The position numbers were made by a program, and so were the translations under genes. A DNA stretch of 64,000 bases from an uncultured Lachnospiraceae bacterium. GTDB lineage: Bacteria; Bacillota; Clostridia; Lachnospirales; Lachnospiraceae. Position 1 is the stretch's first letter. Each line of letters opens with the position of its first letter. The DNA is taken from the NCBI GenBank assembly GCA_902778165.1, contig CACYWQ010000001.1, positions 124,001 through 188,000 of the forward strand. Reading direction: 5' to 3'. Under the pieces are notes generated by a model. That model ran no database searches and was not told the origin of the DNA. It saw only the letters and a program-made list of their open reading frames with translations. Below are positions 7,809 to 17,669 of this stretch, in pieces.

Positions 7809-9101
7809 TTGAGCGAAGATAAGAATATATCATCTGCCGAATTTAATAATATTCAGGAGAGGGTTAAGCAAAGACCGCTTAACCGTAAGAAGTTACTTCG
7901 ACGTACCGTTATCACCGCATCCATGGCGGTGATATTTGGTGTGTTGGCATGTATTACTTTCCTTGTCTTAGAACCCGTATTTACCAACATTCTTCATCCT
8001 GAGGAAGAGCCTGAGGTGGTTGAGATTCCGATGGATACCGATGAGATTCTTCCGGAGGATATGATTCTTGAAGAAGAGACGCCCGAGCCTCCGATTCAGA
8101 TTATTGAGAGAACTAATGACGTGGATCCGATGACCGTATACAGAGATCAGTATACGGATCTGTATTCTGTTGCGTCAACCGTTCAGAAATCCATGGTTAA
8201 GGTTATGGGAGTCAGCAGTGATGTCGACTGGTTTGATAATTCTTATGAGAATAAGAATACAACGGCCGGACTCTATATCACCGATAACGGCAAAGAATTG
8301 TTGATATTATGCAGAAGTGATGTGGTTAGGAATGCCGAGAAGATTACGGTTACGTTAAATGATTCAACCGTTGTTGAGGGAAATATCAAGGCATCTGATG
8401 TTAATACGGGGCTGTCTGTTATTGGCGTACCGATGGAAGGATTATCGGATGAGACCAAGGGCAGTATGGTTCCTGCAACCTTAGGTAATTCAAGAGTAGC
8501 TTCAATATTGGCCACTCCCGTTATTGCTATAGGTCGCCCGTATGGGGCAAGTGATTCCATAGGTTACGGCATGATAACATCCAAAGGTAACGTGGTTAAT
8601 CTAACCGATCAGAATTATGAGATGTTTACCACGGATATATACGGAAGCAGCGATGCCACGGGAATAATCATAAGCTTACGCGGCGAGGTCCTTGGAATAA
8701 TCGATCAGAGCCATAACAGTAACGATATGAGGAATCTTATTTCCGCCATAGGAATATCGGATATTAAGAAGACTATAGAGAGAATGTCAAACGGAAGACC
8801 AAGAGTATATCTTGGAATCAACGGAATTGACGTAACAGAGGATGCAAGCAATATAAGCGGTGTTCCCAAGGGCGCATATGTTACGGGAATAGTAATGGAT
8901 TCACCTGCAATGAATGCCGGAATCCAGAGCGGTGATGTTATAGTAAGAATGGGAAATACGGACATTGACTCATTCTCAGATTTCACCGAGATTATTGAAA
9001 GAAGCGAACCGTCGGTTACAACGCAGATATCAATCATGCGTCAGTCCGGCAATGAATACAGAGAGATTGGTTTGGATGTGACACTGGAGGAGATGCCATG
9101 A
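7809..9101 (+). CDS. HtrA/DegP-like membrane protein lacking the catalytic triad (pseudoprotease with PDZ)
   Basis: This 430-residue protein has the HtrA layout: a cytoplasmic head, TM (about 35-58), an acidic Pro-rich linker (about 63-100), a trypsin-like domain (about 115-325) and one PDZ domain (about 335-415, AGIQSGDVIVRMGNTDI). Aligned to HtrA by motif, all three catalytic residues are gone. The His of TNxHVV is D171 (CRSDVV), the Asp of DxxTDLAV is G201 (DVNTGLSV), and the Ser of GNSGGP falls on A283 (SSDATGI), while the following LRGEVLGI is kept. It should therefore bind unfolded or misdelivered envelope proteins rather than cut them. It starts at a TTG, and the nearest purine-rich stretch is at the end of the previous gene. 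It overlaps the next gene by ATGA. Confidence 0.85.
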   Translation: MSEDKNISSAEFNNIQERVKQRPLNRKKLLRRTVITASMAVIFGVLACITFLVLEPVFTNILHPEEEPEVVEIPMDTDEILPEDMILEEETPEPPIQIIERTNDVDPMTVYRDQYTDLYSVASTVQKSMVKVMGVSSDVDWFDNSYENKNTTAGLYITDNGKELLILCRSDVVRNAEKITVTLNDSTVVEGNIKASDVNTGLSVIGVPMEGLSDETKGSMVPATLGNSRVASILATPVIAIGRPYGASDSIGYGMITSKGNVVNLTDQNYEMFTTDIYGSSDATGIIISLRGEVLGIIDQSHNSNDMRNLISAIGISDIKKTIERMSNGRPRVYLGINGIDVTEDASNISGVPKGAYVTGIVMDSPAMNAGIQSGDVIVRMGNTDIDSFSDFTEIIERSEPSVTTQISIMRQSGNEYREIGLDVTLEEMP

Positions 9102-10045
9102 GATACCTCAAAGACCTGACAGAAGGCAGCAGGGTAAGTGATATATATTTAATCAAGCAGCGTACGGCGGCTGTAACTAAGAACGGCAAGAATTATCTTA
9201 ATGTCATAATTCAGGATAAGACGGGAACCATCGATGCCAAGGTATGGGAGCCCAACAGTGCCGGAATTGAAGATTTTGATGAGAAGGACTATGTGGAGAT
9301 AGTCGGCGATGTCAGCTCTTTTAACGGAGCGTTACAGGTTAGCATTAAGAGAGCCAGAATAGCTCATGACGGAGAATACGATCCTTCAGATTATCTTCCT
9401 GTCAGTGATAAGGATATAGAAGCTATGTATAAGGAACTTACAGATATCATAGCTGACATACAGAATCCATATCTTAATAAACTGCTTCAGGCATTCTTTA
9501 TGGAAGATGAGTCATTTATCGCCAAGTTCAAATTCTCTTCGGCTGCCAAGATGGTTCATCATGCGTTCGTCGGAGGCTTGCTTGAACATACGTTAAGCGT
9601 TACCAAGAATTGCCTGTTTTTTGCATCACAATATCCTGCACTTAATAAGGACCTTTTAGTTACGTCCGCAATATTTCATGATATAGGTAAGACCAAGGAG
9701 CTCTCTCCTTATCCAGATAATGATTATACAGATGAGGGAGGACTGCTCGGTCATATTGTGATGGGCACTGAAATGATAGGCGAGAAGATCCGTACAATAG
9801 ACGGATTTCCGACAGTACTTGCCAATGAGCTTAAGCATTGTATCCTGGCTCACCACGGTGAATACGAATTCGGGTCTCCCAAGAAGCCTGCGATTATCGA
9901 GGCGGTTGCGCTTAATTTCGCAGATGATCTTGATGCGAAGATGGAGACATTTACGGAGTTGCTTAATAAGAGTCACAATCCCAAGGAATGGCAGGGATTT
10001 AACAGACTTCTTGACAGTAATGTAAGAGGAACGAGACTGGAATAG
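9098..10045 (+). CDS. YhaM-like 3'-5' exoribonuclease (OB fold plus HD domain)
   Basis: This 315-residue protein combines an N-terminal OB nucleic-acid-binding fold (about 10-90, KNYLNVIIQDKTGTIDAKVW) with a metal-dependent HD phosphohydrolase domain. Metal ligands are visible as HH at 154-155 and H164 (GGLLEHTLSV), HD at 194-195 (AIFHDIGK), H219 and HH at 252-253 (LAHHGEYEFGS). That arrangement and length match Bacillus YhaM/CbfI, which shortens single-stranded RNA and DNA from the 3' end. Its start overlaps the stop of the triad-less HtrA gene. Such linkage may be only translational economy. Confidence 0.92.
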   Translation: MRYLKDLTEGSRVSDIYLIKQRTAAVTKNGKNYLNVIIQDKTGTIDAKVWEPNSAGIEDFDEKDYVEIVGDVSSFNGALQVSIKRARIAHDGEYDPSDYLPVSDKDIEAMYKELTDIIADIQNPYLNKLLQAFFMEDESFIAKFKFSSAAKMVHHAFVGGLLEHTLSVTKNCLFFASQYPALNKDLLVTSAIFHDIGKTKELSPYPDNDYTDEGGLLGHIVMGTEMIGEKIRTIDGFPTVLANELKHCILAHHGEYEFGSPKKPAIIEAVALNFADDLDAKMETFTELLNKSHNPKEWQGFNRLLDSNVRGTRLE

Positions 10046-10064
10046 AGATATAACGGAGAATAGC

Positions 10065-11528
10065 ATGCCGTATAATAAGGGAGATATTCTGACAATAGAT
10101 ATTACCGATATGGGCATAGGCGGTGAGGGTATAGGCAAGATGGACGGCTATACCCTTTTTGTAAAAGATGCCGTGATTGGGGATAAGGTTAAGGTAAGTA
10201 TAATGAAAGCCAAGAAAGGCTATGCATATGCTCATCTTGATGAAGTGTTAACTCCTTCACCTGACAGAGTAACGCCGCCATGTCCCAAGGCCAAATCCTG
10301 TGGCGGTTGTTCGCTACAGGCGCTTGCTTATCCTGCGCAGCTTAAGCATAAACAGGATAAGGTAAGAAACGATCTAATAAGGATAGGCGGATTTGATGCG
10401 GAATATATCGACGGGATCCTTAAGGATATCGTTGGTATGGATAAGCCCGTAAGATATCGAGGCAAGGCTCAATTCCCGGTAGGAAGAGACCGAGATGGTA
10501 ATATTATCACGGGATTCTATGCCAGTCACAGCCACAATATCATTCCGATAGATGACTGCATTATAGGTGCGGAAGAATACGCTGATATAATGCGGATAAT
10601 CAAAGATCACATGAAACACTATGATATCCCGCCTTATAATGAGACATCAGGAACGGGAATTGTTCGTCATGTGCTTATCCGCAAGGGCTATGCGACCGGA
10701 CAGATCATGGTCTGCTTAATCCTTAACAGAGGCAAGGCATCCCATAAAGTCGGAATTAAGCCCATGTATCTTACAGGGCAGAACGAATTGATAGATAAGC
10801 TGCAGAGGATTACAGGAATGACATCCGTGTCAGTTAATCTTAATACCGACAGAACCAATGTGATCATGGGCGATGAGACTGTAACGATTTGGGGTGAAGA
10901 TAAGATAAGCGACATTATTACTCCTAATGACAGTGACGGGATTACCTATGCCATTTCGCCCAAATCTTTCTATCAGGTTAATCCCATTCAGACGGACAGA
11001 CTCTACTCTCTTGCCCTTAAATATGCGAAGTTGACAGGCTCTGAGATTGTCTGGGATCTGTACTGCGGCATAGGCACGATTTCCCTGTTTCTCTCAGGCA
11101 AGGCAGGTCATGTGTACGGCGTTGAGATTATCCCCGAAGCCGTGGAAGATGCTAAGATCAATGCGAAGAATAACGGTATAGATAATGCCACATTCTATAC
11201 AGGTAAAGCGGAGGATATTAAGTTATCGGAAGAACCAAATGTAAGTATTGACCAGGGCGAACCATCCAAGGATGATACGATAGTTCTTCCCAGACCTGAT
11301 GTGATTGTAATTGATCCGCCCCGTAAGGGATGTGATGAGGTACTTATAGATACGATACTTAAGGCTAAGCCTTTAAGAATAGTGTATGTAAGTTGTGATC
11401 CTGCGACGCTTTCAAGAGATCTTAAGTTATTAACAGCAGGAGGTTACCGGCTTGATGAGGTTACTCCTGTTGATATGTTTCCTCACAGTATTCACTGCGA
11501 ATGTGCCGTGGCTCTTCACAGGGTTTAG
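10065..11528 (+). CDS. rlmD: 23S rRNA (uracil-C5)-methyltransferase, RlmD/TrmA family
   Basis: This 487-residue SAM-dependent RNA methyltransferase makes 5-methyluridine. It has an N-terminal TRAM domain (about 1-60) and then the [4Fe-4S] ligands C73, C79 and C82 (CPKAKSCGGC), with a fourth likely in PIDDCI near residue 166. The SAM-binding motif is IVWDLYCGIGTISLFL. The catalytic cysteine and base motif is VYVSCDPATLSRDL near the C-terminus. A short insertion (about 390-410, SIDQGEPSKDD) interrupts the Rossmann domain before VIVIDPPRKGCDE. Firmicutes often carry several paralogs of this family, so the exact target base is uncertain. Confidence 0.9.
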   Translation: MPYNKGDILTIDITDMGIGGEGIGKMDGYTLFVKDAVIGDKVKVSIMKAKKGYAYAHLDEVLTPSPDRVTPPCPKAKSCGGCSLQALAYPAQLKHKQDKVRNDLIRIGGFDAEYIDGILKDIVGMDKPVRYRGKAQFPVGRDRDGNIITGFYASHSHNIIPIDDCIIGAEEYADIMRIIKDHMKHYDIPPYNETSGTGIVRHVLIRKGYATGQIMVCLILNRGKASHKVGIKPMYLTGQNELIDKLQRITGMTSVSVNLNTDRTNVIMGDETVTIWGEDKISDIITPNDSDGITYAISPKSFYQVNPIQTDRLYSLALKYAKLTGSEIVWDLYCGIGTISLFLSGKAGHVYGVEIIPEAVEDAKINAKNNGIDNATFYTGKAEDIKLSEEPNVSIDQGEPSKDDTIVLPRPDVIVIDPPRKGCDEVLIDTILKAKPLRIVYVSCDPATLSRDLKLLTAGGYRLDEVTPVDMFPHSIHCECAVALHRV

Positions 11529-11554
11529 ATTTGTGGATTAATCGGAGGTTATAA

Positions 11555-13459
11555 TTGATTAATAATATAGTATTAATGATTTATCCGGTATTGTTGTTAA
11601 TCTTTGCTTTCTATAAAGCCAAGATTAATAAGAGTGACTCAATTGCAACTGATTATATCAGTATAGAGCAATCCAAGATGATTCAGGCCATAGCCTGTAT
11701 CAGCATCATATATCACCATATCACCCAGAAGGTTACTTCATACGGTGCTGTATACAGAGGACCGATAACTCTGTTTAATTTCATCGGATTTCTGTTTACT
11801 GCAATCTTCTTTTTTTTCTCGGGATACGGGCTTATAACAAGTGTTTATTCCAAGCAGGATTATCTAAATACATTTATCACTAAGCGTCTTCCCAAAGTGT
11901 TGCTTCCGTTCTGGTGCATCAATCTGCTCGGTGTATTGCTTAATCATTTCGCATACAAGATAAGATACGGTTTGACTGATGTATTAAGTGACGTTACGGG
12001 TATAACCTTAGTTAACAGCAACGGATGGTTCATTATTGAGATTGCGATAATCTATCTGTTATTCTATGCCCTGTTCTCACTCATTAAGAATAAAGATGTG
12101 GCGTTAATCTTATTAAGTATAGCCATAATCCTTATAATCATTTACAGTTTCTCTCTCGGTCATGATCCCGAGGGTGATAAGTCACATTGGTTTAGAGGTG
12201 AGTGGTGGTATAATTCCTCGGTCACTTTTATTTTCGGAATGCTATATGCCAGATTTAAGAAAGCATTGGACGGATTCCTGTTTAAACATTATAAGTTTAA
12301 GACAGCGATATTTGCGATTCTTTCCATAGCAGTAATTAATGCATCCGTGTTTGTCCTTGTCCGCTACGGTTATTATAATGAGGGACTTGAAGGAAGAAAT
12401 GACGCAATTGTCACTTTGGTGGTTCAGAGTATTGCGTGTATAATCTGTACGACATTTGTGCTGCTTCTAAATATGCGCATAACCATTGGCAATGTCTGCC
12501 TTAAATATATTAGTCGCATGAGCGTCGAACTATTCCTAATACACGGGTATTTCGTTAACAGGATATTTGTCGATGTCAGTATGCCGGATCCCGTAAGATA
12601 TGCAGTGATATTGATATGCAGTATATTATGTACGGCACTTGTATCACCGGTTGTAAATATAATAGTTGATAAGACGGTGGCTTTTCTTAATCCGAAGAGG
12701 ATATTTAACGATACGCTTGAGGCAGAGATTGCAGCCAAGAAGAGACAGAAGCAGATTAAGATTATTACAACGGTTGTAGCATCGGCAATTGTCATTACAC
12801 TGATAACAATTCTTACCATGACATTCGGAAGATATATGTTTGCTAAGAGTGAATATGAATCGGAGTGTAAGACACTTACTACGGCAGAAGTCGGAGATAA
12901 GGTACTATGGGGGCATTTTGATACCGATCCTTCAAGGCCGGGACATGAGAGGGTAAGTTGGATCGTAATTAACAGGGAAGGTAATACGTTGACACTGTTA
13001 TCTGATAAGGGTATTACCGGCAGCTATTATCACCAGAAACATGAGATGATCACGTGGAAAGATTCGGATTTAAGAGCTCTTATCAATTCACCGCTATTTA
13101 TGAACATGTTCAGTAAGTACGAGATTAACAATGTAGATAAATCCGGTGAAGATTATTTCTCTTTGCTTACCATGGATGAAGTTTTGGCGGTATTTCCCGA
13201 TGATGATCTAAGAAAGCTTGAAATAACGCCATATGCCGAGATTGAAGGAACAAATACAAACAGAGTTAAGAAGATGCATCAATGGGATATGAGCGGTTAT
13301 GATTCTTCCTGGTGGTGGCTTAGGGGAGAGAATACCGAAGGAGAGATATTTGCTCCGATAGTTGAGATAGACGGTTCTATAGCCGAGAATACCAAATATG
13401 TCAATAAACCGGGGGGAGCCGTAAGACCTGTAATCAGGGTAACTATACCCCTAGAATAG
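11555..13459 (+). CDS. Acyltransferase-3 membrane protein fused to a DUF6273-like domain
   Basis: This 634-residue protein carries about ten membrane helices in an acyltransferase-3 domain (about 35-370; it opens with KMIQAIACISIIYHH, whose HH matches the family's catalytic histidine region). A further helix lies near 407-428. A soluble C-terminal domain (about 440-634) has the pattern of DUF6273: WIVINREGNTLTLLSDKG, TWKDSDLRALINSPLF and SSWWWLRG. The membrane part would acylate an envelope glycan, and the tail would probably lie outside the cell. The start is TTG 11555, six bases after a clean GGAGGT. The fusion is unusual. Substrate unknown. Confidence 0.82.
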   Translation: MINNIVLMIYPVLLLIFAFYKAKINKSDSIATDYISIEQSKMIQAIACISIIYHHITQKVTSYGAVYRGPITLFNFIGFLFTAIFFFFSGYGLITSVYSKQDYLNTFITKRLPKVLLPFWCINLLGVLLNHFAYKIRYGLTDVLSDVTGITLVNSNGWFIIEIAIIYLLFYALFSLIKNKDVALILLSIAIILIIIYSFSLGHDPEGDKSHWFRGEWWYNSSVTFIFGMLYARFKKALDGFLFKHYKFKTAIFAILSIAVINASVFVLVRYGYYNEGLEGRNDAIVTLVVQSIACIICTTFVLLLNMRITIGNVCLKYISRMSVELFLIHGYFVNRIFVDVSMPDPVRYAVILICSILCTALVSPVVNIIVDKTVAFLNPKRIFNDTLEAEIAAKKRQKQIKIITTVVASAIVITLITILTMTFGRYMFAKSEYESECKTLTTAEVGDKVLWGHFDTDPSRPGHERVSWIVINREGNTLTLLSDKGITGSYYHQKHEMITWKDSDLRALINSPLFMNMFSKYEINNVDKSGEDYFSLLTMDEVLAVFPDDDLRKLEITPYAEIEGTNTNRVKKMHQWDMSGYDSSWWWLRGENTEGEIFAPIVEIDGSIAENTKYVNKPGGAVRPVIRVTIPLE

Positions 13460-13516
13460 GCTTTAATTCTTAGATAAAATGCATTACAATCAGTACTAGA
13501 GTACTTGGAGGTATTG

Positions 13517-15211
13517 ATGACACTATATTACCTGACATTTTTGATAATATCGCTTATGTGTTCGGCGGTTTACCTCATACAGTGGAAGAAGAATTACAGT
13601 ATATACTATACTCTGGTATTTCTGTTGATCCCGATGTCCAATATCGGTCCTCTTATGTCATCGGTATCCAAGACTATCGGAGAACTGATAATATCGACTA
13701 AGATTACTTATTTGGGCGGCTGTTTCCTTCTTATGATAATCATGTTCTATGTATTTGAACTGTGTCATATCAGGATAAACAAGTATATTAAGGCCGTATT
13801 TGTAATATGTAATAGCATAGTCTACGGGACGATCCTGGCAATAGGATTCTACCCGTGGTTTTATAAGAGAGTATCGGCATACACAGAGAACGGTATGTTG
13901 ATGTTAAGCAGAGAATACACCATAGTACATTCCCTCTTTCATGTACTTGTATTTATTGAGTATTTCTTAAGCATTCTGGCGCTTATATATGCTTTCGCCA
14001 ATAAGAAGGACGTATCACGTAAGAGTGTATATCTGCTGCTTTTTACGCAATCAATCTCAATTGTTGCATTCTTCTTGGGAAGAAGAGTATTGCCCAATAT
14101 AGAGATTCTGCCTGTTGTATATGTAATGGATCAGGCAGTGTACCTTATAATAGCCAGTCGAACGACCTTGTATGATATTGATGCAACGGTTGATGAATCT
14201 GTTGAGAAACAGGGCCTTATAGGATTTGCCTCCTTTGATTTTCAGTATACATATCTTGGAAGCAATGAGGCAGCCAAGAGATTTCTTCCTGAATTAAGCA
14301 GTTTGTACGTGGATGCCAGCATAACGATTAACAAGGACATGGCTAAGATAATGTCCTGGATCAGAGAATTTGAGAATGATCATACCTATACTGTTCATAC
14401 GGCAGAGGACGGAGATAAATACTACAAGTATGAGGTAGGATATCTCTATGACGGACAGAAGAGCGTCGGATATCAGATCATGATGACCGATGTGACTCAG
14501 GAGCAGAAATATTTATCGCTTATCAATGATTATAACAGCAATCTTAAGGCTGAGGTTGAGCAGAAGACGGAACATATTATGATGCTTCAGGATTCCATGG
14601 TCATGGGTATGGCGACCATGGTCGAGAGCAGAGACAATTCAACCGGCGGACATATAAGACGTACATCGGATGTGGTTAAGATACTGATCAAAGAGATAAT
14701 GAAGGATACCTCATGGGGTATTGATGAGGAATTCAAGAGAAGAATGATCAAGGCCGCACCCATGCACGATCTTGGTAAGATAGCGGTTGATGATGACATA
14801 CTTCGTAAGCCCGGAAGGTTTACTCCGGAAGAATACGAGAAGATGAAGATCCATGCGGCTGAGGGAGCCAAGGTGGTTCGCAAGGTATTGGCTGATATTG
14901 ATGATACGGAGTTTAAGATATTGGCGGAGAACGTTGCTCATTTCCATCATGAGAGATGGGACGGAAGCGGATATCCCAACGGACTTAAGGGTGAGGGTAT
15001 TCCTTTGGAAGCAAGGATCATGGCAGTTGCGGATGTATATGATGCGTTAGTCAGCAAAAGATGCTACAAGGACAGTATGTCATTTGAAGAAGCCAAGAGC
15101 ATTATCTTAGACGGAATGGGCAAGCATTTCGATGCAAGACTTAAAGAGCCTTTTATGGCGTGTGTAGCGAAGTTAGAAGAATACTATCAAATGGAAGAGA
15201 ACAGGGCATAG
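13517..15211 (+). CDS. Membrane HD-GYP protein (predicted c-di-GMP phosphodiesterase)
   Basis: This is a 564-residue signalling protein. The first 215 residues hold seven or so membrane helices of the type seen in histidine-kinase N-terminal 7TM sensors. A PAS-like segment follows (about 225-335, ending in the linker MTDVTQEQKYL). The HD-GYP domain (about 350-540) has HD at 417-418 (MHDLGKIAV), paired histidines in AHFHHERWDGSGYPNGLKG with an intact GYP, and VADVYDAL. It should hydrolyse cyclic di-GMP or a related dinucleotide in response to a membrane signal. The open frame begins at TTG 13505, but that codon is part of the GGAGG ribosome binding site (13507-13511), so ATG 13517 is used. Confidence 0.9.
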   Translation: MTLYYLTFLIISLMCSAVYLIQWKKNYSIYYTLVFLLIPMSNIGPLMSSVSKTIGELIISTKITYLGGCFLLMIIMFYVFELCHIRINKYIKAVFVICNSIVYGTILAIGFYPWFYKRVSAYTENGMLMLSREYTIVHSLFHVLVFIEYFLSILALIYAFANKKDVSRKSVYLLLFTQSISIVAFFLGRRVLPNIEILPVVYVMDQAVYLIIASRTTLYDIDATVDESVEKQGLIGFASFDFQYTYLGSNEAAKRFLPELSSLYVDASITINKDMAKIMSWIREFENDHTYTVHTAEDGDKYYKYEVGYLYDGQKSVGYQIMMTDVTQEQKYLSLINDYNSNLKAEVEQKTEHIMMLQDSMVMGMATMVESRDNSTGGHIRRTSDVVKILIKEIMKDTSWGIDEEFKRRMIKAAPMHDLGKIAVDDDILRKPGRFTPEEYEKMKIHAAEGAKVVRKVLADIDDTEFKILAENVAHFHHERWDGSGYPNGLKGEGIPLEARIMAVADVYDALVSKRCYKDSMSFEEAKSIILDGMGKHFDARLKEPFMACVAKLEEYYQMEENRA

Positions 15212-15235
15212 AGATATCTGTGTCGGAGTGGATAT

Positions 15236-17626
15236 ATGAATCAGAAAGTACTTACCGTATTGGAGTACAACAAAATAATAGATAAGCTTGCGGAATATGC
15301 GACATCAGCTCCCGGAAGAAACATGATATATAAGTTGCAGCCCTCCTCTGATATAACTGTTGTTAAGAAGACTCAGAAGGAGACGGCGGATGCTTTATCA
15401 AGACTTATCAAAGGCGATAGTCCGTCTTTCGGAGCCAACAGGGACTTAGCGCCCTGGCTTAAATCTCTTGAAATAGGAGCAACACTTCAGGCTCCGGAAT
15501 TGCTTAAGATTGCGGACTTTATAGATAATGTCGGAAGAATAATATCATACGGTCGCAGAGCAAACGATGATGATAAGGGCGATTCTTTAACGGAGATGTT
15601 TGAAGCATTGATCTGTCCGGATAAGACGGCGGCTCTTATTCATAAATGTATTATTTCTGAAGAAGAGATAGCTGACGATGCATCCCCTGCACTTAAGTCA
15701 ATAAGAAGAGAGATAGTATTATGCGGAGAGAAGATACATAAGCAGCTTAGTTCCGTATTAAACGGCAACTTAAGGACGTATCTTCAGGATGCGGTCATTA
15801 CTCAAAGGGACGGAAGATACTGTATACCGGTTAAGTCCGAATACAGAAGTCAGATCCCCGGAATGATTCATGATCAGTCAAGTACCGGCTCTACGGTATT
15901 CATTGAGCCTCAGGCAGTGGTCGAACTTAACAATAAGATAAGGTCATTACGTGGAGATGAAGCAAGAGAGATAGAGAAGATACTGGCGCAGTTAAGCGAG
16001 ACTCTGGCTCCGGATATAGGTATTCTTGCATCCGATCAGAAGCTTATGACCAAGCTGGATTTCATATTTGCCAAGGGGGCATTGGCGCTTGAATATAACG
16101 CCACGGAACCCAAGTTTAATGACAGACATGTCATTAATATCAGAGGAGGAAGGCATCCCCTGCTTGATAAGAACAAGGTGGTTCCCGTTGATATAAGACT
16201 CGGAGATGATTTCGATCTTCTGGTCATTACCGGACCTAACACCGGAGGTAAGACGGTATCGCTTAAGACAATAGGTCTGCTTACACTGATGGGTCAGGCG
16301 GGGCTGCACATTCCGGCTAAGGACAGGTCAGAACTGTCGATTTTTACCAAAGTGTATGCAGATATAGGAGATGAGCAGAGTATTGAACAGAGTCTGTCAA
16401 CATTCTCATCTCATATGAAGAATATAGTTGCCATTCTTAAGAACGCGGATGAAGACAGCTTGTGTCTTTTTGATGAGCTTGGTGCGGGTACGGATCCTAC
16501 GGAAGGAGCGGCCCTTGCAACAGCAATACTTGACCATCTTCACAGAAGAGGTATAAGAAGTGTTGCAACCACTCATTACAGTGAACTTAAGGTATATGCT
16601 CTTACAACAGAGGGAGTTGAGAATGGTTGTCAGGAATTTGACGTATCTACTCTTTCACCCACATATAGGCTCCTTATCGGAGTCCCGGGTAAGAGTAATG
16701 CATTCGCCATAGCCGGTAAGCTCGGACTCAGAGAAGATATCATCAATGAGGCCAAGACCTATATAACCGAAGATAGGGAGAATTTCGAGGATCTTATATC
16801 AGATCTTGAAGACAGCAGAAGAAGCATTGAGAAAGAACGTGAGCAGATAGCCGATTATAAGGCTAAGATCAAGATTCATCAGGATGCCTTGGAGCGTAAG
16901 AGAGATAAGATTGATGACAGCAGAGAAGCAATTCTTCGTGCAGCAAGAGAAGAGGCCGCCGAGATATTAAGGGAAGCCAAGGATGTGGCTGATGAGACCA
17001 TCAAGACATTCAGGGAAGCCGGTTCTTCTGCTACGATTAAGGAACTTGAGAAGGCAAGAGATAAGGTAAGGAATAAGCAGAAAGATAATGCTTCTAAGTT
17101 AGCAATCAAGACGGATGATGCCGCAGGTAAGCCTGCGGACCGTAAATCCATTAAGCTTGGAACGGATGTTAAGATAAGATCACTTGGCCTTAAAGGAACC
17201 GTAAGTTCCCTTCCTGATGATAAGGGAGATCTGTTCATTCAGTGCGGAATAATGCGCACCAAGAGTAATTTAAGCGATATAACGATACTTAAGGAAGAAC
17301 CGATTAACTTAAGTAAGAAGAACGGTCCGAATAAGAATTCAAGCAATATGGGCAAGATTAAGACCGGCAAATCAATGTCAGTTACCTCGGAGCTTAATCT
17401 CTTAGGTAAGACGGTTGATGAGGCGATCTATGAGCTTGATAAATATCTTGATGATGCCTATCTTGCGCACATGCCCAGTGTAAGAATCGTACACGGTAAG
17501 GGTACTGGAGCATTAAGACAGGCAGTACACAGCAAGCTTAAGAAGACCAAATATATAGACAGTTACAGACTCGGGGAATTCGGTGAGGGTGATGCGGGTG
17601 TCACCATAGCCACATTTAAGGGATAA
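15236..17626 (+). CDS. mutS2: MutS2 family ATPase/endonuclease
   Basis: This 796-residue MutS-family protein has no mismatch-recognition domain I. The Walker A motif GPNTGGKT lies near residues 330-340, Walker B in LCLFDELGAGTDPTEGAA, and the signature region in STFSSHMKNIVAIL. A long coiled coil (about 520-620, Arg/Glu-rich) precedes the C-terminal Smr nuclease domain (about 720-796; LNLLGKTVDEAI, VHGKGTGALR). The family suppresses homologous recombination, and in Bacillus it also splits collided ribosomes for quality control. The length and domain set are normal. Confidence 0.97.
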   Translation: MNQKVLTVLEYNKIIDKLAEYATSAPGRNMIYKLQPSSDITVVKKTQKETADALSRLIKGDSPSFGANRDLAPWLKSLEIGATLQAPELLKIADFIDNVGRIISYGRRANDDDKGDSLTEMFEALICPDKTAALIHKCIISEEEIADDASPALKSIRREIVLCGEKIHKQLSSVLNGNLRTYLQDAVITQRDGRYCIPVKSEYRSQIPGMIHDQSSTGSTVFIEPQAVVELNNKIRSLRGDEAREIEKILAQLSETLAPDIGILASDQKLMTKLDFIFAKGALALEYNATEPKFNDRHVINIRGGRHPLLDKNKVVPVDIRLGDDFDLLVITGPNTGGKTVSLKTIGLLTLMGQAGLHIPAKDRSELSIFTKVYADIGDEQSIEQSLSTFSSHMKNIVAILKNADEDSLCLFDELGAGTDPTEGAALATAILDHLHRRGIRSVATTHYSELKVYALTTEGVENGCQEFDVSTLSPTYRLLIGVPGKSNAFAIAGKLGLREDIINEAKTYITEDRENFEDLISDLEDSRRSIEKEREQIADYKAKIKIHQDALERKRDKIDDSREAILRAAREEAAEILREAKDVADETIKTFREAGSSATIKELEKARDKVRNKQKDNASKLAIKTDDAAGKPADRKSIKLGTDVKIRSLGLKGTVSSLPDDKGDLFIQCGIMRTKSNLSDITILKEEPINLSKKNGPNKNSSNMGKIKTGKSMSVTSELNLLGKTVDEAIYELDKYLDDAYLAHMPSVRIVHGKGTGALRQAVHSKLKKTKYIDSYRLGEFGEGDAGVTIATFKG

Positions 17627-17669
17627 TCGTCCGATATATGATTATTCCGGCCGGTAGAGGAGGAGAGAA

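Noticed and set aside
9656-10138. 160-residue reverse-strand open frame over the YhaM/RlmD junction
   Set aside because: It is antisense to two well-supported genes and shows no ribosome binding site or domain.
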